Of a DNA stretch of 34,090 nt, positions 15,223-23,178 are shown piece after piece; position 1 is the stretch's first letter, and every line of letters starts with the position of its first letter. A program made the translations under genes and the position numbers. The notes under the pieces are model-generated. The model saw nothing but the letters and a program-made list of their open reading frames with translations, did not search any database and was not told where the DNA came from. The stretch lies in the NCBI RefSeq assembly GCF_025351285.1, contig NZ_JANXWG010000018.1, positions 1-34,090 on the forward strand, written 5' to 3'. Source of the DNA: Novosphingobium sp. (GTDB lineage: Bacteria > Pseudomonadota > Alphaproteobacteria > Sphingomonadales > Sphingomonadaceae).

Positions 15223-17748
15223 TCAATTTTCCTTCACCGGCTTGATTTCACCCAGCCGCACCACGCCCTTGGCGTCCTTGGGAATGTCGATCAGATAGAC
15301 CGACTTGGCGTCGTCGAGCATTTCCAGCCGCCATTGCCCTGGCGCCAGTCCGGTCGCGCCAAAGCGACCGATGCGGTTGGTGAACAGCGTGACGGGCGGG
15401 TGATCGGGGTGCTTCACTTCGATTGCGGTGCCCGAAACCAGTGCCACCGGCTGACCATCGAGCCCCAGCATCGTGCCCAGCGCAGTGACGTTGTTGGCGC
15501 TGCCGACTTCGAACACATAGCCGCTGCGGTAGGCCGGGAAGACCTTGAACGCGCCTTGGCCGATGTCGGTGCCCGCTGGTGCATTGGCCACGTCGACCGC
15601 GATGTTGCGTTCCGAATAGGACGAAAGGCCCGGCATCGTCGCGGCGTGCAACGCGCCGCTGTTGGCGGTGTAGCCGTATGGTGTGGGTTCGACTACGATA
15701 TCGGCGCGGCCCAGGCTGGGGTGCGGCTTGACGATGGCGAAGCTGTCATAGATCGGGCGCCCGACCGACACGCTGCCATCCGCGATCGCGATCGATGTGC
15801 CCAGCCGGAAGCTGGTGCGCTGTTGGAGGCTGGAGGAAAACGCGCTGTTGAACACGCCGAAGTGGCTCAGCCCCAGTTCGGCGCGGTTGGCGAGGTAGTT
15901 GGCATTGACCTGGACATCGCCGCCCAGATCCGACCGTTCGAAATCGGCGCTGACGTTGTAGCTGCCCACGCCCGATCCGTGGAGCGTCTGGAACGAGGCA
16001 CGCGTGCGGTTGTCGCGCGTGTCGTATTCGGTGCGCACGCTGGAATAGCGGCCCAGCCGCATTGTCAGCGTGATGAAGCCGCTGAACTGGCGGCCGAGCG
16101 AATCGCGGCTGTAGCGCGCTTCGGTGGTCACGCTGGCGGTGGACGACAAGCGGTATCCCGACGACACGCGGTAATTGTGCACATCGGGCGTGGCGCCGCG
16201 CCCGTGCGAATAGCGGCCGTCGAACCCGGCGTAGAATGCCGCGTTGAACGCGTGGCTGTACCCGCCGCCCACTTCGTATTGGTAGGGGTTGTTGGGCAGC
16301 ACGAACGACACCGGCGCAAACTTCCGGCTGCGGCGTTCGGCAAACAGGTTGAAGGTGTCGGCCTGACCGCCCGGGTGCTGGATCAGGCGCTGGAATGTCG
16401 CCTGGAGCGCGTATCCTTGACCGATCCCGCGCGTGGTGCTGAACGCGGCCTGCCCGCCCAGCGCTCCCAAAGGCGTGGCGATCACCGCCTCCAAACCACC
16501 CATCTGGATCATCTTGTCGGCCTGGAAATTGGTGCCGAGCGTGAGATAGTCGTTCACGCCGCGGCGGTAGAAGCCAGAGGCGACCCAATCGTTGCTGTAG
16601 ACCGGCCCGCGCGGACCCAGCGGCGCGCGTACGCCGGCGTAGATCCCGAATTCGCTCAGCCCCCGAGCGAGCTGCGTCTGGTCAAGGAAAATGTTGAAGC
16701 GCAGCGTTTCATTGCGCCCAGTATCGTCGAGCACATTGAGCCGGATGTCGTTGGCGCCTTGCGCATACGGAAAATCGCGCAAGTTGTAATTGCCCGGTGC
16801 CAATTGCAGGCGGCGCACCTGCTGGCCGTTGACGATCACTTCGACCGTGGAGGCGCGCTGCAACTGAAAGCTCTGATCGCCGCGCGGGCGGATGATCTGG
16901 CCCGGGTTGAGCACGCTGTACGATCGCATGATCGAAATGCCGGCGATATCTGGCGCGGTCTGGAAGCCCCGCCCTTGCGTCTGGAGATCGCCCACCGTGA
17001 CGCGGACGAGGTCTTTTAGGTCATCATAGACCAATCGGCTGCCGAGCCGCTGGAACACCGCGCCTCTGTTGCCGGGCGACACGATCGCATCGGATTCCGC
17101 GACCACCCGCCCGATCCGCGCGGCGCCGTTGAACAGAAGGATCGGGCTGGCAAGGCCTTGCGATGGGCCGCTTTCAACCAGGTCGAGCGATCCGCGCATG
17201 TTGAGATAAGCGCTGAAGGCAGCGGGTTTGAGCCGCGTGCCCACGGCGGCGCGATCGATCGGGCTGACCGACACGCCGCGCGACGCGCGCCTTTCGACCG
17301 GGATTTCGAACCGCAGTTCCAGCTTTTGCGGATCGTAGACGGTGCCGATGCCCGCCGAAGCGAATTCGTCGGGACCGATCGCCGGCTTGCCCGCCAGCTT
17401 GGTGCGCAATGCTTCGAACACGTCGGGCGCGAGCGTGGGCTGGAGCAGTTGCAGCGCGCGATCGGTCGGGAACGAGATCGCATCATCGGTGCCGATGGTG
17501 ACGCCAAGGTCGCCGAGATAGGTCGATCCGTCGCGCGCCGGGATGGTCAGCGCGATGCTCCGGCCGGTGGAGTTGATCCGTCCGCTGCGTGCGGGCGGGC
17601 TCGATGGTGCGCCGGACGGCTCACCCGATGCAGGCGCAGCGGCCGCGCGAGCCAAGCCCGGCAGCAGCAGTGGCACCAGCAGCGACAGGCCGCTGATGCC
17701 GATCAACAGCCGGTGCAAGCTTCGGTGCCTGGCTCCCCCCTTTCGCAT
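15223..17748 (-). CDS. Outer-membrane usher of an archaic (Csu-type) chaperone-usher pilus
   Basis: The usher is the outer-membrane assembly platform that takes chaperone-subunit complexes and exports the growing pilus; 841 residues match the usual CsuD size. A signal peptide ends near LARAAAAP, followed by a short Pro/Ser-rich linker. The N-terminal periplasmic domain (about residues 55-190) leads to the barrel region, recognisable from LNMRGSLDL, RLNVLDDTGRNETLRFNIF and LARGLSEFGIYAGV, the last being the familiar usher motif near the plug. The C-terminal part contains GRFGATGLAPGQWRLEM, an Ig-like domain. The protein contains no cysteine, unlike FimD/PapC ushers, which have C-terminal Cys pairs. 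The start lies 3 bases after the chaperone stop, so the two genes are translationally linked. Confidence 0.92.
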   Translation of the reverse strand: MRKGGARHRSLHRLLIGISGLSLLVPLLLPGLARAAAAPASGEPSGAPSSPPARSGRINSTGRSIALTIPARDGSTYLGDLGVTIGTDDAISFPTDRALQLLQPTLAPDVFEALRTKLAGKPAIGPDEFASAGIGTVYDPQKLELRFEIPVERRASRGVSVSPIDRAAVGTRLKPAAFSAYLNMRGSLDLVESGPSQGLASPILLFNGAARIGRVVAESDAIVSPGNRGAVFQRLGSRLVYDDLKDLVRVTVGDLQTQGRGFQTAPDIAGISIMRSYSVLNPGQIIRPRGDQSFQLQRASTVEVIVNGQQVRRLQLAPGNYNLRDFPYAQGANDIRLNVLDDTGRNETLRFNIFLDQTQLARGLSEFGIYAGVRAPLGPRGPVYSNDWVASGFYRRGVNDYLTLGTNFQADKMIQMGGLEAVIATPLGALGGQAAFSTTRGIGQGYALQATFQRLIQHPGGQADTFNLFAERRSRKFAPVSFVLPNNPYQYEVGGGYSHAFNAAFYAGFDGRYSHGRGATPDVHNYRVSSGYRLSSTASVTTEARYSRDSLGRQFSGFITLTMRLGRYSSVRTEYDTRDNRTRASFQTLHGSGVGSYNVSADFERSDLGGDVQVNANYLANRAELGLSHFGVFNSAFSSSLQQRTSFRLGTSIAIADGSVSVGRPIYDSFAIVKPHPSLGRADIVVEPTPYGYTANSGALHAATMPGLSSYSERNIAVDVANAPAGTDIGQGAFKVFPAYRSGYVFEVGSANNVTALGTMLGLDGQPVALVSGTAIEVKHPDHPPVTLFTNRIGRFGATGLAPGQWRLEMLDDAKSVYLIDIPKDAKGVVRLGEIKPVKEN

Positions 17749-17751
17749 CGT

Positions 17752-18507
17752 TCAGCGGTCCGCGCTGAAGCTCGCGTCGATCGAGCCACCGTCCTGCGGC
17801 AGTTCGACCGGAACGGTGACCTTGCGGGTCTGGTTGCCGCCGATCAGCCCGAAGCCCATGGTTTGCTGGATTTCGGCGCCCGACAGCGTGCGGCGGAACA
17901 CCTCCTTGCCGCTCGCGTCCTTCTCGACGATGCGCAAGTGGCCGTTGGCGAGATAGCCATGCGCGCCCGATGTGTTGTCGACCGTCAGCAAGGGCACCGG
18001 CTTGCCCTTGGCATCGTGCCCGATTGTGGCCGACGTCACCGCGATCGCGGGCTTCATGCCCTGCGGTTCGACACTGACCAGCACCTGGAAGTTGTAAAGG
18101 ATCTGGATCGCCGACTGGCCCTGCGGCAGCTTCACCGGCAATTGCGCGACGGTGATGTAATAGTGCCGGCTGCGCTTGAGATCGGGATCGCCGACGTACT
18201 GCACGCGAAAGGTTTGCGTCTGGCCCGCCGGGATCAGGGCTTGCGGCGGAAATACCAGCAGATCGCCGTTGTCCTTGCCAGTCTGCTTGACGCCGTCGGC
18301 GGTCAGTTCCAGCTCCTGGATGGTCAGTTCGACGGGCAGCGGGTTGGCGAACGTATTCTCGACCGTAACCACTTGCGACATCGCGCGGCCCGAAGTCTGC
18401 AGGTCTATCACCACCGGCTGCACGGTCATCGCCAGCGCGGCCGGGGCCGGGAGCAATCCCGCCAAAGCACCGAACAACGGCATTGCAACACTGGACAGGG
18501 CCTTCAC
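17752..18507 (-). CDS. Periplasmic pilus chaperone (PapD/CsuC-like)
   Basis: This 251-residue periplasmic chaperone is predicted to fold pilus subunits by donor-strand complementation and deliver them to the usher. A signal peptide ends near AALAMTVQP. The first Ig-like domain (VQPVVIDLQTSG...VVTVENTFANPLPVEL) contains the basic and aromatic pattern around FPPQALIPAGQTQTFRVQYVG that forms the subunit-binding strand. A second domain starts near residue 150 (AIAVTSATIGHD). The loop and strand pattern and size fit archaic-type chaperones. The gene lies 39 bases after the last small subunit gene and 3 bases before the usher gene. Confidence 0.9.
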   Translation of the reverse strand: MKALSSVAMPLFGALAGLLPAPAALAMTVQPVVIDLQTSGRAMSQVVTVENTFANPLPVELTIQELELTADGVKQTGKDNGDLLVFPPQALIPAGQTQTFRVQYVGDPDLKRSRHYYITVAQLPVKLPQGQSAIQILYNFQVLVSVEPQGMKPAIAVTSATIGHDAKGKPVPLLTVDNTSGAHGYLANGHLRIVEKDASGKEVFRRTLSGAEIQQTMGFGLIGGNQTRKVTVPVELPQDGGSIDASFSADR

Positions 18508-18546
18508 ATCATTCTCCCGGATCGCCTTTCAGCGCCGTCTTTGGGT

Positions 18547-19116
18547 TCAGTTGGCGGCGTGGACTTCGATCACGATCGAATCGTCGTAGCGCCCGGCGAC
18601 GAGCGGCCCGCTGCCCGCCGCGGTTGCCACGCGCAGAACGATGTTGCCTTTGCTCGGCTGCGCCGCTGTGATCGTGGCTTGGCCGGCGGTGCTGGCCTGA
18701 TCGAGCGACTGGCCCGCCCAATCGAGTCCCAACCGATAACCGAGAAACTCGCTGAACCCGCCCGGTGCTGCCGATACGGCCGCCGAACCGACGCGCCGCA
18801 ACCCGCCGTTGGTGGTGCGCAAGGTGACGCTGTTGGAGGCGTTGCAGGTGACCGGCAGGCTTAGCGCGATGGCGCTGGCGAGCGAAACCGCGGTCTGGCT
18901 GTCGACCAGTTGGGTGATCGCGATTTGTGCGCTCGATGCCCCAGTTACCGCGAAGCTGGCATTGGTTGCGGTATCGACGACCGGGGCGCTGAGCAGGCAA
19001 GCCGAAGGTGTGGTGCCAGCGAAGCGCAATTGCTGCAAACTGGCCTGGACTTCCTGCGCGGCTGCCGGCGCGGCCGCTATGATGCCGGCGAGTGCGAAGA
19101 TGCCGAGCCCGCGCAT
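18547..19116 (-). CDS. Csu-type pilus subunit, spore coat U domain (fifth small subunit)
   Basis: This 189-residue secreted pilin has a signal peptide ending at AAAPAAAQE. A Cys (PSACLLSAP) and a second Cys about 50 residues later (PVTCNASNSV) form the pair expected in SCPU-fold pilins. The C-terminal strand pattern RYDDSIVIEVHAAN resembles the closing strand (Y-D-I-V-V) of this family. The ATG overlaps the TGA of the preceding subunit gene (TGATG), a hallmark of coupled translation. It is probably a minor or linker subunit such as CsuA or CsuB; which of the five is the major shaft subunit cannot be told without expression data. Confidence 0.8.
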   Translation of the reverse strand: MRGLGIFALAGIIAAAPAAAQEVQASLQQLRFAGTTPSACLLSAPVVDTATNASFAVTGASSAQIAITQLVDSQTAVSLASAIALSLPVTCNASNSVTLRTTNGGLRRVGSAAVSAAPGGFSEFLGYRLGLDWAGQSLDQASTAGQATITAAQPSKGNIVLRVATAAGSGPLVAGRYDDSIVIEVHAAN

Positions 19117-19775
19117 CAGCGCGGCTCCAGGAAGATGCGGATGGTATCGCCATAAGCGCCGGCAGCCAGCGGCGCGCGTTGTTCGAGGTTCGAGGCGCCG
19201 TCGGCGATGTCGAGCCGCAGTTGCACATCGCCGGCGGTGGCGTCATCTACCGCCAGGCTCTGCTCTGACGTGCGACGGACTTTGGCGTTGGCATCGAGCG
19301 CGCCGCTGGCCGCGCCCCACTGCAGGCGCGCCTGGTAAGGCACGGCATAAGCGAACCCGCCGGCCGCTGCCCCGGTCCGTCCGTCGGTGGGCCACAAGCC
19401 GTTGTTTTGCGATTCGATGCGCAAGCTATGCGGGTAATTGCACACCGCCGAGAAGCTGATCGTCGCGCTCGATGCGCGGGCGGCGAGCGTCTGCGGATCG
19501 GCCAGTTCGACGATGCGCAAGGTATCACCGTCGATCCCGCTGACATTGGTGAGACTGCCGGTCTGGATGCGCCCGGTCTGCATCGCGCAGACTTGCGGCG
19601 CATTGCCCGTGACCGTCAGCGTGCGCGCCGCAATAGCGGACGGTGCAACTGCCGATTGGGCGACCGCCGACTGGGAGACCGCCGATGTGCCAGGCGGGGC
19701 CAGCAGCACCGCGAACGCAACCCGGCGCAGCACGCGCCGATGATTGCGTGAGCGGTCTTGCTGGAAATGCGGCAC
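19116..19775 (-). CDS. Csu-type pilus subunit, spore coat U domain (fourth small subunit)
   Basis: This is a pilin of about 219 residues. No ATG exists before the conserved part. The best start is a GTG at 19773-19775, two bases beyond the TGA of the upstream subunit, which suggests translational coupling; a second GTG 42 bases further in is also possible. A basic N-terminus (RSRNHRRVLRR) precedes the hydrophobic signal segment ending in LLAPPGTSA. Right after this lies a short repeat of SAV(S/A)Q units (about residues 32-45), then the SCPU-like domain with Cys residues in PQVCAMQT and SAVCNYPH. The closing strand is AYGDTIRIFLEPR. The repeat occupies what should be the N-terminal donor strand region of a polymerising subunit. 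Confidence 0.75.
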   Translation of the reverse strand: MPHFQQDRSRNHRRVLRRVAFAVLLAPPGTSAVSQSAVAQSAVAPSAIAARTLTVTGNAPQVCAMQTGRIQTGSLTNVSGIDGDTLRIVELADPQTLAARASSATISFSAVCNYPHSLRIESQNNGLWPTDGRTGAAAGGFAYAVPYQARLQWGAASGALDANAKVRRTSEQSLAVDDATAGDVQLRLDIADGASNLEQRAPLAAGAYGDTIRIFLEPR

Positions 19776-19777
19776 GA

Positions 19778-20386
19778 TCAGTTGGTTGCCGTCAGCGTGA
19801 CGGTTACGGTGCCGCTGTAGTTGGTATCCGCCACCAACCGCAGACTGCTGCCGCCCGTGGTTGCGAAGCTTCCGATGCCCACGGTGATGTCGCCGGTAAA
19901 GGCTGTGTTGCGGGTCTGCGTGGCGGCAGGGTTGGTCGCGGCGGCGGTGCCGAAGCTGGCCGGCGTGGTGGTCCAACCCGAAGCCGTGGCGGTGTAGTCG
20001 ACCGTGCGCGCAAAACCGGTGGGGGCGGTGGCGGTGAAGGTTTGCGCGGCAATCGGGCTGGCAGCGACGGTGATCGTGCTGCGCGACGTGCAGAATGATC
20101 CGGTCAGCACGCGGGCAGGGGCGGCAAGATCGGTGCGCAGCAGGCCGGTGGTGGTGTCGGTCAACACGCCGAGATCGAACGTGGCGCTGCCGCCGGTGAT
20201 CGTGCCGCCGACGCATTGCGTGGGAACGCTGCCGATCACGTTGAGGGTTTGGGTTGCCACCGCCGATGCTGCCGGGGTCGGCGTGCCCGATGGCGTTTTG
20301 ATCGGGACCGTCTGGGCAATTGCGGGTGCCGCCTGGACCGCAAGCGCGGCAATCAGGGCGGCAGAAGCAAGGGATCGATGAAGCAT
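19778..20386 (-). CDS. Csu-type pilus subunit, spore coat U-like (third small subunit)
   Basis: This 202-residue secreted protein has a signal peptide ending near APAIAQTVP. The ATG at 20386 (MLHRSLASAAL) is used; an upstream ATG at 20437 adds residues before the signal. The mature N-terminus is Pro/Thr/Ala-rich, then comes a Thr/Ser/Gly-rich beta domain with Cys residues at PTQCVGG and GSFCTSR. It ends in YSGTVTVTLTATN, the closing strand typical of these pilins. The high Thr/Ala/Gly content and the strong YSGTVTVT ending make it a fair candidate for the major shaft subunit, but this is only inference from composition. Confidence 0.78.
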   Translation of the reverse strand: MLHRSLASAALIAALAVQAAPAIAQTVPIKTPSGTPTPAASAVATQTLNVIGSVPTQCVGGTITGGSATFDLGVLTDTTTGLLRTDLAAPARVLTGSFCTSRSTITVAASPIAAQTFTATAPTGFARTVDYTATASGWTTTPASFGTAAATNPAATQTRNTAFTGDITVGIGSFATTGGSSLRLVADTNYSGTVTVTLTATN

Positions 20387-20473
20387 GGCAAGTCTCCGGT
20401 TGGGGGCGGTTCGGGTGATTGGGGAAGGCATGGTCATTCGAATGTCATGGACTTGGGCAAGCGGCGCGCGCCA

Positions 20474-21094
20474 TCAGGCACCCGGAGCGATGGTGACGGC
20501 GATGCTGCCCTTGTAGCTGGCGTCAGCGACAAGGATGTCGGCAGCGCCGGCCGTGTGGAAAGCTGATGCGGTCAGCACGACGTTGCCCGGGCTGTTGGCG
20601 ATGCGGCCTTCGCCAGCGGACAGCGTGTGCGAGGCGCTTGACCCGCTGGCGGTGGAGAGCACCACCGGCGCCGATGCGGTGGTGAGGAAAGACACCGTTG
20701 CGGTAAAGGCGACCGCGTTGGCAAAGCCGGCGGGCGGGGTGCCGGTGTTGGTCTGCGCCGACAAGGGTGACGCGCTGATGCTGACGGTAGGCGCCGCAGT
20801 GTTGCACACCACGCTGATTGCCGCGACGGCGTTGGCGAACTGGCCTTCGATGCCAGAGCGCAAGGTGCCATTGGCGGCGGCCAGTTCGCCCAGCGCAACC
20901 GTCTGATCCAGGCTCGTGCCGCTGCCCGATGCCGCAACGCCGCAACGCGACGCCACGCTACCGGTCAGGTTGACGGTGCCGGTAGTACTTTGCGCACTCT
21001 TGGTGATTTGCGCGCCAGCCGGTTGCGCCAGCGTTGCCATTGCGGCGGCCAGCGCCAGCCAGACTTGCCGGACTGTTACGAGTCGCGCTGTCAT
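20474..21094 (-). CDS. Csu-type pilus subunit, spore coat U-like (second small subunit)
   Basis: This 206-residue protein has a signal peptide ending near AQPAGAQ. The ATG at 21094 was chosen because the longer frame from 21331 overlaps the preceding gene and encodes Arg/His-rich nonsense. Cys residues lie in ASRCGVAAS and SVVCNTAAP, the SCPU pair, and the protein closes with YKGSIAVTIAPGA. It has the same overall pattern as the third subunit (TQ/T-rich start, Cys, long Thr/Ser/Ala beta region, Y-x-G-x-I/V-x-V-T end), suggesting that the two arose by duplication. The gap to the upstream gene is 11 bases and to the next gene 87 bases, the longest spacing in the operon. Confidence 0.78.
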   Translation of the reverse strand: MTARLVTVRQVWLALAAAMATLAQPAGAQITKSAQSTTGTVNLTGSVASRCGVAASGSGTSLDQTVALGELAAANGTLRSGIEGQFANAVAAISVVCNTAAPTVSISASPLSAQTNTGTPPAGFANAVAFTATVSFLTTASAPVVLSTASGSSASHTLSAGEGRIANSPGNVVLTASAFHTAGAADILVADASYKGSIAVTIAPGA

Positions 21095-21105
21095 GAGGTG
21101 CCTTG

Positions 21106-21741
21106 TCACGAAGATGGCGCGACCGTAACGGTGAGCGTGTCGGCGTATGCGCCCGCAACCAGTATATTCGTGCCCGCATATGGCGGGGCGCTGACACGCA
21201 TGAACGATCCGGGCTGACCGGATGTGGCCGCCGGTATCAGCATTCCTTCTGTGGCCGATGCAGTGCCCGCAAGCACACAGCCCGAACCGGAGCTTGCACC
21301 CGTTGGCGCCACCAATTGCGCGGCGGGGCACGATGCTTCACTGGTTCCCGTGGTCAGCGCGATGCTGACCGAGACCGTATAGGGTGCAAGGCTGGCGTAA
21401 CCTGGCGCCGCCTGCGGCAGATCGGTCTTGAGCCCGAAATTGCGCGATGCGATCGCAATGCGCGAGGGGCCGTTGCAGTCAAGTGTGAAGGCGAAATCGT
21501 TCGACCATCCCATACGGTCGATCGCGCCGGCGTCGAAAGTTCCGGCTGGCGCGGCACCGGCGGCAAAACCGCAGCGCGCGCTGACCGATGCGGATACCGG
21601 GATCGCGAACGATACGAAGGCCGGTGATCCTTCGTAAGTGGCCGTCATCGCCTGTGCTTTGGCCGAAATAGAGCAGAAACAGCCAAAAACAGCAGCCAGC
21701 AGCGCTGATAGATGCAACAACAAGGTTTTTGTATGATTCAA
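21106..21741 (-). CDS. Csu-type pilus subunit, spore coat U domain (first gene of operon)
   Basis: This secreted pilin-like protein has 211 residues from a TTG at 21741 (MNHTKTLLLHLSALLAAVFG). AGGA lies 10 bases upstream of that TTG; a further TTG at 21765 would add 8 residues. No ATG is available. The signal peptide ends near SAKAQA. Four cysteines (SARCGF, TLDCNG, EASCPAA, GSGCVLAG) give two potential disulfides, more than in the other small subunits. The end AYADTLTVTVAPSS is the family closing strand. As first gene of the operon it follows a long AT-rich upstream region that should contain the promoter. Confidence 0.75.
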   Translation of the reverse strand: MNHTKTLLLHLSALLAAVFGCFCSISAKAQAMTATYEGSPAFVSFAIPVSASVSARCGFAAGAAPAGTFDAGAIDRMGWSNDFAFTLDCNGPSRIAIASRNFGLKTDLPQAAPGYASLAPYTVSVSIALTTGTSEASCPAAQLVAPTGASSGSGCVLAGTASATEGMLIPAATSGQPGSFMRVSAPPYAGTNILVAGAYADTLTVTVAPSS

Positions 21742-21923
21742 TGCCGTGCAATCCTGTTTGAGCAACCGCGTTCAGGGTCAGACAGCAGCACTGCAATCGC
21801 AAATGACGCCACACAGATGAAAGTTGGTTCTTTCGCCAGACCAGACGAGCTGGTTAATTGCTTTGCGGCATGTAGTTTAAGGGGAGAATGCGCGATAAGC
21901 GTCGCGATTGCTGTTGACAGTTA

Positions 21924-21959
21924 AAAAATGCCATTTTTGCGTGCTTATTCGATGCAAAA
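21924..21959. promoter_or_regulatory. Overlapping AT-rich inverted repeats upstream of the pilus operon
   Basis: AAAAATG and CATTTTT flank one C at 21924-21938. TTTTGC at 21935-21940 pairs with GCAAAA at 21954-21959, so the two palindromes share bases and could form alternative structures or adjoining operators. The location, about 180 bases before the first pilus gene, fits a regulator or silencer binding region. The function is not known. Confidence 0.4.
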
Positions 21960-22223
21960 TGGAGGGGGTTTCTGCCAATTTTATCGATGCGTATAGTTAC
22001 GCAGTGCCATGCCATCCGGTCGAGGCGCTTTGAAACGCCCAGTCGTGCCTTGCGAATCGGTGCAAGATTGTCTGCGCCCGCCACAGGAGGCCTGCAGCAG
22101 CGGGGTTGCAACGCGCCTGCATCGGGGCCAATCAGGGATGCACGACCGGGAAGTTCGATCGGCCTGCGGAACCGCTGGTTGCGGCCGGCATTGTCGGAGG
22201 CACTCGCGGTCGCGCAGTGTCAC

Positions 22224-22259
22224 CTTCTCGGGACCGGACCTCTTCTCGGGACCGGACCT
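22224..22259 (+). repeat. 18-bp tandem direct repeat (two copies)
   Basis: Two perfect, adjoining 18-bp copies (22224-22241 and 22242-22259) beginning CTTCTCGGG and ending GGACCT lie 58 bases before the LOG gene. It may be a replication-slippage duplication of a regulatory or leader element. Confidence 0.8.
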
Positions 22260-22317
22260 GGCGTAAGCACAATGTCTTGGGGTCCAACCTATCCAATGGA
22301 GCGCAAATTCACCCGCG

Positions 22318-23178
22318 ATGACTGAAAAAGACCTCTCGACCCGCAAATTCTACAAGGCCGAACAGGAAGCCGTGTTCGACGAGGCGCATCCCAAGGATAC
22401 GCCGCAGACGCAGAGCGCATCCTACATGCTGGCCTTCCGCGACACCGATTTCCTGCTGCGCGAGGAATTGCGCCCGGTGCGCTTTCAGCTCGAACTGCTG
22501 AAAACCGAGATGCTGCTTGAGGAGGCCGGCATCGGCTCCACGCTGGTGTGCTACGGCTCGGCGCGGATACCTTCGCCCGAAGCGGCCGAGGCGATGATCG
22601 CCGCCGCCCCGCCCGAACGCAAGGAAGTGGTCGAGCGGCTGGCCGCCAAATCGAAGTATTACGCAGAAGCGCGCAAGCTGGCCGAGATCGCCAGCAATTG
22701 CGCGATCGTGGAAAAGGGCATGCGCCAATTCGTGATCTGCTCGGGTGGCGGACCATCGATCATGGAAGCGGCCAACCGCGGTGCGCGCGATGCCGGGGCG
22801 GAATCGATCGGGCTCAACATCGTGTTGCCGCACGAACAGGCGCCCAACGAATTCGTGACTCCGCGGCTGGCGTTCCAGTTCCACTATTTCGCGCTGCGCA
22901 AGATGCACTTCCTGCTCCGTGCCCGCGCGGTGGCGGTGTTCCCGGGTGGGTTCGGCACGCTCGACGAGTTCATGGAACTGCTCACCCTGATCCAGACCGG
23001 CAAGATGAAGCCGATCCCGATCCTGCTGTTCGGCAAGGAATTCTGGGACAAGGTGATCAATTTTCAGGCGCTGGCCGATGAAGGCGTGGTCAACCACACC
23101 GATCTGAATCTGTTCCACTGGACCGAAACGGCCGAGGAAGCCTGGGCGCACATCACCGAGTTCTACAAGCTGGATTGA
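22318..23178 (+). CDS. LOG-family protein (lysine-decarboxylase-like Rossmann fold)
   Basis: This 286-residue cytoplasmic protein is of the LOG family, whose characterised members cleave cytokinin riboside monophosphates or AMP-type nucleotides to base and ribose 5-phosphate. The two defining motifs are present: SGGGPSIMEAANRGA at residues 142-156 and PGGFGTLDEFME at 209-220, with the catalytic Glu and the Arg/Lys pair (FALRKMHFLL) between them. The N-terminal 70 residues form a helical extension absent from minimal LOG proteins, placing it in the longer subgroup often annotated TIGR00730. It is not a true lysine decarboxylase. It is unlinked to the pilus operon except by a shared intergenic region. 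No clear ribosome site was found close to the ATG; GGAG lies about 17 bases upstream. Confidence 0.9.
   Translation: MTEKDLSTRKFYKAEQEAVFDEAHPKDTPQTQSASYMLAFRDTDFLLREELRPVRFQLELLKTEMLLEEAGIGSTLVCYGSARIPSPEAAEAMIAAAPPERKEVVERLAAKSKYYAEARKLAEIASNCAIVEKGMRQFVICSGGGPSIMEAANRGARDAGAESIGLNIVLPHEQAPNEFVTPRLAFQFHYFALRKMHFLLRARAVAVFPGGFGTLDEFMELLTLIQTGKMKPIPILLFGKEFWDKVINFQALADEGVVNHTDLNLFHWTETAEEAWAHITEFYKLD

Larger units (their letters stand above)
21766..22317. other. Regulatory intergenic region between pilus operon and LOG gene
   Basis: This 552-base divergent region has no supportable gene; open frames here are short and of shadow type. It contains an AT-rich segment with overlapping inverted repeats (21924-21959) and an 18-bp tandem repeat (22224-22259), both listed separately. 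A TTGACA hexamer at 21914-21919 on the plus strand has no -10 at normal spacing. Confidence 0.5.

Noticed and set aside
15334..18864. Very long plus-strand open frames opposite the usher and chaperone genes
   Set aside because: They are shadows caused by high GC at third codon positions; they lack ribosome sites and domain motifs and are rich in Arg, Ala, His and Asp. The same holds for long antisense frames at 1391-2578, 11074-12177, 26280-27671 and 27644-29041.
21981..22346. 121-codon minus-strand frame between pilus and LOG genes
   Set aside because: It overlaps the LOG start, contains the tandem repeat, is Arg-rich and has no signal or domain.
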